Below, one piece after another: positions 28,015 through 35,622 of a stretch of 64,000 nucleotides of DNA. The stretch covers positions 62,001 through 126,000 of the forward strand of contig CALSUH010000011.1 of NCBI GenBank assembly GCA_943789485.1, read 5' to 3'. Both the position numbers and the translations under genes were made by a program. The DNA comes from an uncultured Pseudomonadales bacterium (lineage in GTDB: Bacteria; Pseudomonadota; Gammaproteobacteria; Pseudomonadales; Pseudohongiellaceae). The stretch's first letter is position 1, and each line of letters opens with the position of its first letter. The notes beneath the pieces were generated by a model. That model was not told where the DNA came from. It did not search any database and saw only the letters and a program-made list of their open reading frames with translations.

Positions 28015-28578
28015 ATGATCAAGCACATCAATACCGTCTGGCTTGTCGTTGTGGCTGTGATTCTAGGAATAATAGTTATCCACCCGGAATGGCTGGCTCG
28101 CGAATCCATATCGCACTTGCTTGGTCAGATGGGCTCAATAGCACTCATTATCTATGTTTTGATGTCGCTAACTCGTTCGCTGCTGTTGATGCCGTGTACG
28201 CCATTTGTTTTGGCTGGGGCTATTTCCTTCCCACAATGGCCTTTATTGGTGTTTGCCATATCTCTCGCTGGAGTTGTGGTTGGGGCATTCCTAGTATACA
28301 GTTTCCCTTCTTTTGGCGGCTACGATAGATTGCTAGAGAAGAAATACCCCGAGAAAATCGCTAATTTGAAGTCCAAAATGCAGCATAAAAACGCGTTTTG
28401 GTTTGTAGCTGGCTGGGCTTTCTTTCCTTTAGTACCCACTGATGCAGTTTGTTATGTTGCGGGGGTGGCTAAGATGTCGCTGAGGAAAATGCTTACAGCA
28501 TTATTACTGGGCGAACTGCCTTTTGTAGTTGTGTACGTTTTTCTCGGAGCTGAAATTGGCGAGTGGCTTAGAATATGA
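28015..28578 (+). CDS. TVP38/TMEM64 (VTT-domain) membrane protein
   Basis: A 187-residue integral membrane protein with about five hydrophobic segments. The VTT/SNARE-associated domain includes LMPCTPFVLAGAISFPQWP and GAFLVYSFPSFGGYDRLLEKKYP, with the reentrant proline/glycine block FFPLVPTDAVCYVAGVAKM. Relatives (DedA, TMEM41, VMP1) move or scramble phospholipids. It overlaps the phospholipid methyltransferase-like gene by four bases (ATGA), suggesting coupled roles in membrane lipid handling. Confidence 0.87.
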   Translation: MIKHINTVWLVVVAVILGIIVIHPEWLARESISHLLGQMGSIALIIYVLMSLTRSLLLMPCTPFVLAGAISFPQWPLLVFAISLAGVVVGAFLVYSFPSFGGYDRLLEKKYPEKIANLKSKMQHKNAFWFVAGWAFFPLVPTDAVCYVAGVAKMSLRKMLTALLLGELPFVVVYVFLGAEIGEWLRI

Positions 28579-29135
28579 ATGCAAGATTGAAATTGAGTGA
28601 TTCGCTAAATCTAATCAAAAGTTTTAAGACTTCTGGCACAATTACGCCCAGTTCTAAAGTTTTGATTAAAACGTTGCTTGCTCCTATAGATTTTACATCG
28701 GCGCGTTGCCTTATCGAGTTAGGTCCTGGCACTGGCTGTGTTACACGCTCGATTCTGAAACGAATGCACCCAGACTGCATTTTGATTTGCTTCGAGGTGA
28801 ACGGTGACTTCATTGACCAGTTAGAAGCGCTGCAAGATCCTCGTTTGCGTGTGGTTAATGCTTGCGCCTCGTCTATTCGAAGCATACTCGATGATCTTGA
28901 TGTAGAGGAAGTAGATCACATCGTTTCCAGCCTGCCTTTGGCTTTGATCGATAATGAAGTCGTTAAAAAAATCCTCGAATCAGTGCGATCGAATTTACGC
29001 GCAGGTGGCTGCTTCTTACAATTCCAATACAGTTTGAGTAATTACGCAGAATTGAAGCCAATCTTCAAAAGCGTGAAACTAGATTTCACGTTCCGAAATA
29101 TGCCGCCAGCATTTGTCTATGAGTGTACAAAATAA
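28575..29135 (+). CDS. SAM-dependent methyltransferase, phospholipid N-methyltransferase-like
   Basis: 186 residues with a Rossmann methyltransferase fold. The SAM motif is LIELGPGTGCVTRSIL, the acidic end of strand 2 is CFEVNGDF, and motif IV is IVSSLPLALID. This pattern matches Rhodobacter-type PmtA, which methylates phosphatidylethanolamine, and the related rRNA dimethylases. The SLPL (not NLPY) motif and the small size favour PmtA. Translationally coupled to the VTT-domain membrane protein. Confidence 0.78.
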   Translation: MNARLKLSDSLNLIKSFKTSGTITPSSKVLIKTLLAPIDFTSARCLIELGPGTGCVTRSILKRMHPDCILICFEVNGDFIDQLEALQDPRLRVVNACASSIRSILDDLDVEEVDHIVSSLPLALIDNEVVKKILESVRSNLRAGGCFLQFQYSLSNYAELKPIFKSVKLDFTFRNMPPAFVYECTK

Positions 29136-29188
29136 GCTAGAACACATTCATAGCCTGCGCACCGCAGGAAAGACTACAGAGAAAAACT

Positions 29189-29223
29189 AAAAAAATTGGC
29201 GCGTAATACGCGCCAATTTTTTT
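29189..29223. terminator. Strong bidirectional terminator
   Basis: A 16-bp perfect stem (A-tract then TTGGCGCGT, loop AAT, ACGCGCCAA then a T-tract) lies between the convergent methyltransferase and PQQ dehydrogenase genes. The last two bases overlap the dehydrogenase stop codon. Confidence 0.92.
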
Positions 29224-31273
29224 ATGGCAGTTTAAAGGCGACGAGTTCCGGGCTGTACTCTCGGTCACCGATCGCCACGAGTATGTACTGCTCACCATCA
29301 TGTAAGTAGCTAATAGGAGGGCCGGATGTTCCTGCCTCCAATTCGATTTCCCAAACAATGTCACCTGACTCTTTGTTGTAGGCTCTGAATATCGGCCCGC
29401 CGCTGTTTGTAGCAATCTCGACAGGCATATCAACAGGGATTCGGCCACCGGGTCGCTGGTTGGTGAGTCCTTCACCGAGGAATAGCAAAGTCTTGGTAAG
29501 CAGTGGTGTAGGTCGCCCTGGCATCCCAAGAGGGCCTAAGTCTAAATCCACTAGATCAGGATGATCGGTTGGCCCATTTCCATTCGGCACCATCCACACA
29601 TGCTCGCCAGTATTCATATCGATAGCCGTAATGCGCCCATAGGGAGGTTTAAATAGAGGTAGTCCACGAGGCCCCGCTATCCAGCGTCTCGAGCCTTTCA
29701 CATAGCTGAGATTCGTAACTTCCGGGTCGCCAGGTACAATGTCGGCAACAAAGGGTGATGTAATTGACGGGATGTACAAGTATCCCGTCTCTGGATCAAA
29801 GGCGGCGCCCTGAACGTCTGCCCCACCTTGCGAGCCAGGCAGCTGAATCGTTCCCATGGTGCCATTTGGCCCATCGCTGGCGATAGAGGGTGGTGTGAAA
29901 AGAGGACCGGTTACATAGTTGTTAAAAATCTCTAGCGCTTCTGCGTGTAGCTCCGGCGTAAAATCGATCAGGTTATCAACGGTCGCCCCCTGACGATCGA
30001 AAGGAGCAGGTCGAGTCGGGAAGGGTTGTGTGAGCGAGGTGACTTCGCCGGGCACATCGGACTGTGGTACTTCTCGCTCTTCTATTTCCCAGATAGGCTC
30101 GCCTGTTTCGCGATTGAAAACGAACGCGAAGGCCTGTTTGGTGAGCTGTGTGACCGCCTTTACTGGTTCGCCGTCTACGGTGATATCCATCAAGATAGGT
30201 GCGGCGGGCGGGTCGTAGTCCCAAAGGCCATGATGAACCGTTTGGTAGTGCCAAACCCGGTCGCCGGTCTCTACATCAACTGCCACTAGAGACTGGCTAA
30301 ATAGATTGTCGCCGATGCGATGGCCGCCATACATGTCATTGGTTGATGAGGATATAGGCATATACACGAGGCCTAGCTCTGCATCTGCACTGAACAGAGC
30401 CCAGACGGGAGAGTGGCCGGTGTAGGACCAGGAACGGTCCTGCCAACTAGCCGTGCCGAACTGTCCTTCCTGTGGAATGGTGTTGTAAGTCCAGCGCAAT
30501 TCGCCGGTGCGTACGTCGAAGGCATGCACATCGCCGCGGAAGGCTTCTTTGTTAGAGAATGTGTCCGACATGGATTGACCGATGAGGACTATGTCGCGCA
30601 CCACAGTCGGCACGCCACCCCAGCGGAATCGCTCGGAACCCTCTGGCATCAGCTGTAGATTGGCGCGGCCATCGACACCGAAGCCCTCTACCGGCTCTCC
30701 AGTGTCAGCATTTAGGGCGTATAGATAGACACCGCGTTGCACCAGAATACGGCGGTCGCTGCCTTCGCTCCAGTAGGCGACGCCTCTGGTATTTGCGCCA
30801 GGCAGTCCATCCACCCCGCCATAGGGCTCTTGAACCCAAATCGTTTCGCCAGTGCCAGGATTAAATGCCTCGACTAGGCCTACACCGTTCGGCACGTAGG
30901 CGATGCCATTCTTCACTATCGGTGCAGATGTCCAGGTGGAGGTATAGCGCTGCGCTGGATTCAGGGTGGAGTAGTAGGCATCAAGTGCGGGCCTTCTCCA
31001 GACGATTTCAAGCTCTGATACATTGCTGGCATCGATTTGATCTAGGCTGGTATATTTCGACTGACCATTATCGGCGGCGAAGGACCCCCATTCGCCCTCG
31101 CCAGATGGATTGGCCTGTTCTGCCAGCGGCTCCACAGCGGCCATAGGATCGGGCATTTCAGGGACGGTGGGCTCGGGCTCTGGGCTGCAGCTAAGCAATA
31201 GAGCAGCAAGAGTCACTAGGCTAAGTGTGCGTAAAGACTGCGAAGGCGTTGTTATTGTAATTGGCCAGCTCAT
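29222..31273 (-). CDS. Lipoprotein PQQ-dependent dehydrogenase (glucose/quinate dehydrogenase-like)
   Basis: A membrane-tethered periplasmic quinoprotein of 683 residues. ATG 31273 follows AGAGGTAATTCCC and gives a lipoprotein signal ending LLLSC, followed by an Asp/Glu/Pro-rich tether. The beta-propeller is of the mGDH type. Landmarks are DNGQSKYTSLDQI, WSYTGHSPVWALFS, the active-site block TVHHGLWDYDPPAAP and IAIGDREYSPELVAF at the end. It likely oxidises a sugar, alcohol or hydroxy acid and passes electrons to quinone. The divergent neighbour is a Tat-exported DapA-like protein. Confidence 0.88.
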   Translation of the reverse strand: MSWPITITTPSQSLRTLSLVTLAALLLSCSPEPEPTVPEMPDPMAAVEPLAEQANPSGEGEWGSFAADNGQSKYTSLDQIDASNVSELEIVWRRPALDAYYSTLNPAQRYTSTWTSAPIVKNGIAYVPNGVGLVEAFNPGTGETIWVQEPYGGVDGLPGANTRGVAYWSEGSDRRILVQRGVYLYALNADTGEPVEGFGVDGRANLQLMPEGSERFRWGGVPTVVRDIVLIGQSMSDTFSNKEAFRGDVHAFDVRTGELRWTYNTIPQEGQFGTASWQDRSWSYTGHSPVWALFSADAELGLVYMPISSSTNDMYGGHRIGDNLFSQSLVAVDVETGDRVWHYQTVHHGLWDYDPPAAPILMDITVDGEPVKAVTQLTKQAFAFVFNRETGEPIWEIEEREVPQSDVPGEVTSLTQPFPTRPAPFDRQGATVDNLIDFTPELHAEALEIFNNYVTGPLFTPPSIASDGPNGTMGTIQLPGSQGGADVQGAAFDPETGYLYIPSITSPFVADIVPGDPEVTNLSYVKGSRRWIAGPRGLPLFKPPYGRITAIDMNTGEHVWMVPNGNGPTDHPDLVDLDLGPLGMPGRPTPLLTKTLLFLGEGLTNQRPGGRIPVDMPVEIATNSGGPIFRAYNKESGDIVWEIELEAGTSGPPISYLHDGEQYILVAIGDREYSPELVAFKLP

Positions 31274-31473
31274 GGGAATTACCTCTTTGGGTAGTAAATT
31301 CGATCGATGTATCGATTCTAACCAATTACTGTGCACATAAGGAAACAATTCTCCCAGCTGTGGATGCGCGCGGCGTCTTATGCTAGAAAGCATAACAATA
31401 CAGCCAACAATAACAGTGGAACAGATTCGGCCGAATCATAGAGTCCGTAAGCTGCCCACCAGGAGTTTAGTTT

Positions 31474-32463
31474 ATGTCAATTGATTCACTTCTAACTCGG
31501 CGTACACTTCTTGCAGGCATGGCCGCCTCCAGTTCTCTGCCTTTTGGTAGCCTATTAGCTGCTAGCGCTTCCAAGAAAATGCACGGTGCGCTGATGATCC
31601 TCAGCACGCCCTATACTGAATCCGGCGATGTGGACTATGAGGATCTAGCCAAAGAAGTCGCCTTTTGCGCTCAGTGCGGCGTTCAGGGAATTGTCTGGCC
31701 ACAAAACTCTAGCGAACAACGCTATCTAACAAAGGCAGAACGAATTCGCGGATTTGAGGTGCTTGCCGAGGCCAATCGTGGTCGAGGTATGTCCCTAACC
31801 CTTGGCGTACAAGCCGATGACACTGCAGGCATGTTGGAGTATGCGCGCGTGGCTGAATCACTCGAGCCCGATGGCATGATCGCTATTCCGCCGACCTCGG
31901 CCGATTCGCTTGCGCAGATTCGTGCCTACTATGCGGCGCTTTGCGAAATCACCTCCAGGCCCATATTCGTGCAGACCAGTGGGGGGCCGGAGATTGAGCT
32001 ACCAATCGACTTTCTCGTTCAACTTGCCCGTGACTTTCCACAGTGTGGTTATATAAAGGAAGAATATGGAGATGTGCATGCTCGCATGCTGGCGTTGCAA
32101 GAATTCCAGCCAGATCCGATTCGCAGTATTTTCGGTGCAACTTTAGGAAGAGGGTGGCTCTATGAGATGCGCATCGGCACCGATGGGGTGATGACCGGCG
32201 GCACCATGTACGGTGATGTCTATGCGCGCCTGTGGCAGCTGCATCTCGAAGGCCGTCATATTGAGCTCCGCGAATGCTACAGCAAGCTATTGTTGATTCA
32301 GAATCTCGATACTTTGATTCCAGGGGTGAGGCTGTATGTGCTGCGCAAGCGCGGTGTATTCAAGACAACGAACTCTCGCCGCGGAGAATACAGTTTCTCT
32401 GAGCAGCAGATTGCGGAAATCGAGTATCGACTCGAGGCGCTTAAGCCCTACATGAGCGTATAG
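31474..32463 (+). CDS. Tat-exported dihydrodipicolinate-synthase-family protein
   Basis: A 329-residue DapA-family (beta/alpha)8 protein. The N-terminus TRRTLLAGMAASSSLPFG is a twin-arginine signal, unusual for this usually cytosolic family. The barrel keeps the Schiff-base lysine region CGYIKEEYGD. However, the segment that normally holds the catalytic tyrosine (YNVP) reads FVQTSGGP, so the classic proton relay is absent. The ATG follows CAGGAG at good spacing. It is probably a periplasmic keto-acid aldolase/lyase or a non-catalytic homologue. It may act on products of the adjacent PQQ dehydrogenase. Confidence 0.78.
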   Translation: MSIDSLLTRRTLLAGMAASSSLPFGSLLAASASKKMHGALMILSTPYTESGDVDYEDLAKEVAFCAQCGVQGIVWPQNSSEQRYLTKAERIRGFEVLAEANRGRGMSLTLGVQADDTAGMLEYARVAESLEPDGMIAIPPTSADSLAQIRAYYAALCEITSRPIFVQTSGGPEIELPIDFLVQLARDFPQCGYIKEEYGDVHARMLALQEFQPDPIRSIFGATLGRGWLYEMRIGTDGVMTGGTMYGDVYARLWQLHLEGRHIELRECYSKLLLIQNLDTLIPGVRLYVLRKRGVFKTTNSRRGEYSFSEQQIAEIEYRLEALKPYMSV

Positions 32464-32543
32464 CCGATTTCACCCGTAGAACCCGTCAATTATCCGGTAA
32501 ATCAAGAGTCCTTGCCGAATTACCGCTTTTATCACTTCTTTAG

Positions 32544-32570
32544 TGATCCAGCCCCATAGCTAATGCGTAG
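32544..32570 (+). promoter_or_regulatory. Candidate RpoE/ChrR-type ECF sigma promoter
   Basis: TGATCC at 32544-32549, the -35 element recognised by ChrR-paired ECF sigma factors, is followed after 16 bp by CGTAG (32566-32570). It lies just before the ECF sigma gene and fits self-activation. The -10 match is partial. Confidence 0.5.
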
Positions 32571-32648
32571 TTGAATGCTATGTACCGAAATTACGCAAAA
32601 CAAAATGTGGGTAACAATGAAGTAGCTCTAGCTGTTAGACTTGCCTCA

Positions 32649-33245
32649 ATGAATACCTCCACACTAAGCCCAGACCCCGAAGATGCAGATATATCTGATG
32701 AAGCTTTGCTTATTGCAGTCGGGAATAGTCAAAATGTTGACGCGTTCAATCAATTATTCAAGCGATTCGCGAAGAAGATTTTCGCATTGGGTATGAAACT
32801 GACGCGTAACGAACAGCTGGCCAACGACCTCATCCAAGAATCCATGCTGAACGTCTGGCAGAAAGCGCCGCTGTATGACCTAGACAAGGGTTCGGCAAAG
32901 GGCTGGATATTCACGCTCAGCCGCAACCGCTGTTTCGATATGTTGCGCAAGCAGAAACGTCAACCCAACTGTATTAGCGCCGACGATATTTGGCCGCTCG
33001 AGTCTGGTGCTGAACCCACTATGGTTCACGAAGACATAGGTGGTCAGCAAGTTGAACTCAGTCTGATCGAGAGCTATTTCGATCAGCTCTCTGACCCGCA
33101 GCGTGCAGTGGTTGAACAAATATATAGTAAGGATCGCACCCATGAAGAAGCGGCTGCGTATTTGCAGATTCCTTTGGGAACTCTGAAATCGCGTTTGCGT
33201 CTGGCTGTGGTGAAGCTCCGAAATTTGATTGGGGTCAACGAGTGA
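32649..33245 (+). CDS. rpoE: RNA polymerase ECF sigma factor (RpoE/ChrR-paired type)
   Basis: A 198-residue sigma factor. Region 2 runs from VDAFNQLFKRFAKKIFALGMKL through LIQESMLNVWQKAPLYD to WIFTLSRNRCFDMLRKQ. Region 4 is LSDPQRAVVEQIYSKDRTHEEAAAYLQIPLGTLKSRLRLAVVKL. I start it at ATG 32649 because the candidate promoter lies at 32544-32570; in-frame TTG 32571 and ATG 32580 are alternatives. The anti-sigma ChrR is encoded 73 bp downstream. In Rhodobacter this pair answers singlet oxygen. Confidence 0.88.
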   Translation: MNTSTLSPDPEDADISDEALLIAVGNSQNVDAFNQLFKRFAKKIFALGMKLTRNEQLANDLIQESMLNVWQKAPLYDLDKGSAKGWIFTLSRNRCFDMLRKQKRQPNCISADDIWPLESGAEPTMVHEDIGGQQVELSLIESYFDQLSDPQRAVVEQIYSKDRTHEEAAAYLQIPLGTLKSRLRLAVVKLRNLIGVNE

Positions 33246-33318
33246 GAGAATCCTCGTAGTGCCTGTATGGCAGCATGGGCTGCTGAGTTGATGAAAAAAT
33301 TAAAGAATGAGGAAAACA

Positions 33319-34026
33319 ATGAAAACCGAAGTAAAACTGCACCCATCCACCGAGCTACTAAACCAGTTTGTTCAAGGCGAACTAGTTACCGGAAAGAGCG
33401 TAGTCATATCAGCTCATATGGAACTGTGTGAATCATGCAGCGCTAAAGCTAATGAGCTACAAGCTCTAGCGGTATCCTCCTGGGTTGACCCAGACAGCGT
33501 GTTGCAGTCCGATCAATCTAGCGAAGCTGACTACCCAACTATGGTGGCGGGCATCGTGAAGTCGCCGCAGATAAAGTCGCAGCAGATTGAGGCGCTGGTT
33601 GAGGTAGACATCGATATATTGAATCACAGCATCAAGCTTCCTAAGGTTCTAGCGAAGGCAGCATCGCAGGGACTGGAATGGAAGAAAGTGGCGGGCGGTA
33701 TTAGCGAGGCACAACTATTTCTCGACAATGAGACTCTGTGTGAGTTTATCTACATGGCCCCGGGATGTCAGGTTCCTGTGCATACCCATCAGGGCAGTGA
33801 ATCAACTCTGGTTTTGGATGGCAGTTTTGAGGATGAGTTAGGTAAGTACAAGACTTCGGACTTCATCATTCGAGACGCGCAGCATAATCATCAGCCGCGC
33901 TCTAACGAAGGGTGTCTGTGTTTTGCTGTGTTGGATAGTCCATTGAAGTTCACCGAGGGCTTCGCCAGGTTAATGAACCCTGTCAATCGCTACAAGTTCA
34001 AGAAGGCTACCTCTAGGGTAGCCTAG
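33319..34026 (+). CDS. chrR: ChrR-type zinc anti-sigma factor with C-terminal cupin
   Basis: A 235-residue anti-sigma factor. The N-terminal zinc site matches Rhodobacter ChrR: His8, His33, Cys37 and Cys40 (HMELCESC). The C-terminal cupin holds VPVHTHQGSESTLVLDG and HNHQP, the usual metal-binding pattern. ATG 33319 follows GAGGAAAACA and is preferred over one four codons upstream. ChrR holds the sigma factor until singlet oxygen or organic hydroperoxide releases it; the cupin is needed for that sensing. Confidence 0.88.
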   Translation: MKTEVKLHPSTELLNQFVQGELVTGKSVVISAHMELCESCSAKANELQALAVSSWVDPDSVLQSDQSSEADYPTMVAGIVKSPQIKSQQIEALVEVDIDILNHSIKLPKVLAKAASQGLEWKKVAGGISEAQLFLDNETLCEFIYMAPGCQVPVHTHQGSESTLVLDGSFEDELGKYKTSDFIIRDAQHNHQPRSNEGCLCFAVLDSPLKFTEGFARLMNPVNRYKFKKATSRVA

Positions 34027-34315
34027 TACTACTTCCTTTTACGTTGCGCGTCGCTATTCATAGCGCTAGAGACTCGCCCGCGCTTGCCTGTATAAGGCCG
34101 CACCCCATGCGCATGCAGGCACGCCGGAAACACCACTAGACTCCCCACTCGATTTTCAACCCTACTGCTTTAATATCCAGTTGGACTACCGGTTCTACAG
34201 CGTCACCGAACGCTTTTAGTAACTCGCTTAGTATCAGTCTAATTTAGAAAAATTATTTTGAAACAATGACTTACGGGTTAACTGGCGCGCTGACAAATCT
34301 CGAATAGGCACTCGA
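34027..34315. other. Intergenic stretch after chrR
   Basis: About 290 bp between chrR and the candidate Pho box, with no convincing coding region or clear terminator. I see nothing assignable beyond short AT-rich segments. Confidence 0.5.
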
Positions 34316-34333
34316 TTGTCACGCAATTGTAAT
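34316..34333 (+). promoter_or_regulatory. Candidate Pho box upstream of phoB
   Basis: Two 7-bp direct repeats, TTGTCAC and TTGTAAT, are separated by four bases (GCAA). This matches the Pho box layout CTGTCAT-N4-CTGTCAT. A possible -10 (TAAATA) begins 12 bp after the box. It lies 60 bp ahead of the PhoB start and suggests PhoB autoregulation. The repeats are imperfect. Confidence 0.5.
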
Positions 34334-34393
34334 ATACTGCTGGTTAAATAACCGTAGATTTACCTTTTGTTAAATGAAATTTGTGGTACAAAA

Positions 34394-35104
34394 ATGCCTG
34401 AATCAACAATATTGATCGTCGACGATGAAGCAGCAATTCGCGATATGGTTGGCATTGCTCTCGAGCTAGCCGGATTTAGTAGCATCAGCGCAGATAACGC
34501 GCACGATGCCCACGTATCCATAATCGACAAGAAGCCAGATTTGGTACTCCTCGATTGGATGCTGCCAGGCGGCAGCGGTATCGAGCTGGCGCGCAGGCTA
34601 CGCCGCGATGAGATAACCGCTAATCTACCTATAATTATGCTGACAGCGAAGACTAGTGAGGACAATAAGGTGCAGGGGCTCAGCGAGGGCGTCGATGACT
34701 ACGTAACCAAACCCTTCTCGCCACGCGAATTGGTCGCTCGAATCAAGACTGTATTGCGTCGCGTGGACGGCAAGCAAAAGAATAAGGTGCTGCGTGTGTT
34801 CGATCTGCAGCTCGACCCTACGAGTCATCGCACTTCGATCGAAGACCACCCCATCCAATTGGGCCCTACGGAATTTCGTCTCTTGAAGTTCTTTCTGTCG
34901 AATCAGGAGAAGGTGTTCAGCCGGGATCATATTCAGGACGCGGTATGGGGCGGTAACGTCTATTTAGAAGAGCGAACTATCGATGTGCACATACGTCGCC
35001 TGCGCCAGGTTCTGTCCTCGGTTGAGGGCACTTCGATCGATTACGCCAAACTAGTACAGACGGTGCGCGGGGCAGGCTATCGCTTCTCCGTGCGTCAGTT
35101 CTAA
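34394..35104 (+). CDS. phoB: PhoB-type response regulator
   Basis: A 236-residue two-component regulator. The receiver domain has ILIVDDEAAIRDM (acidic pair), VLLDWMLPGGSG (phospho-Asp), LTAKTSEDNKVQGLSEGVDDYVTKPFSPREL (Thr and Lys). The winged-helix OmpR-type output domain includes LGPTEFRLLKFFLSNQEKVFSRDHI and RTIDVHIRRLRQVL. LPGGSGIELARRL and ADDYV-like blocks match PhoB specifically. The start is ATG 34394; an upstream in-frame TTG (34367) is weaker. No phoR sensor kinase follows, which is unusual, as they are normally paired. Confidence 0.85.
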   Translation: MPESTILIVDDEAAIRDMVGIALELAGFSSISADNAHDAHVSIIDKKPDLVLLDWMLPGGSGIELARRLRRDEITANLPIIMLTAKTSEDNKVQGLSEGVDDYVTKPFSPRELVARIKTVLRRVDGKQKNKVLRVFDLQLDPTSHRTSIEDHPIQLGPTEFRLLKFFLSNQEKVFSRDHIQDAVWGGNVYLEERTIDVHIRRLRQVLSSVEGTSIDYAKLVQTVRGAGYRFSVRQF

Positions 35105-35622
35105 TTCAACCCACCCAAGAAGCCCTTTCCTAGAATGACCGTTTTAGCTTTTGGCTTCAAATTGTCGAATTGGTTACCACAGCGCGTTAGCTGGCAGCTC
35201 ACCGCTTATGAGATAACTCAATTTGAGCCTCTATTGATTTAGTGAATTATGGGAAAAGCCACCCAATATAGAGCGATCCGCCGTTGATTTGAGCCAGTAT
35301 GTCCTAAGCTAATCTCTCCAGAGACTCCTACAAGGCCATCAAATATCTCTATAGGCCCTATTTATGGAATAATTAGTTATCAAAAAATCAAAAAATCAAA
35401 AAGGCCAGTAAGTTCTCTGTTTTTATCAAACCATTGCAGTTGTGACTATTTGTTTTTTTGTTATCCATGTATATTACGCACCACGCGGTTTTCTATCTAT
35501 AAATTGCTCACATTGAAATAAAAGATCTAGGCGCGGACCCCCACAGAGTTTTGGTCTGGGTTTAGACTTAGATTGATTAAAGCAATCTTCAATAAAATTT
35601 ACTTAACTTAAGGGGAAGACGG
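35105..35622. other. 518-bp AT-rich leader region before the TonB receptor
   Basis: No gene seen on either strand. It contains a short tandem run of the unit ATCAAAAA (about 35380-35402) and a long AT-rich tract near 35450-35480. It likely holds the receptor promoter and a long untranslated leader, ending in the ribosome site GGGGAAG. Confidence 0.5.
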
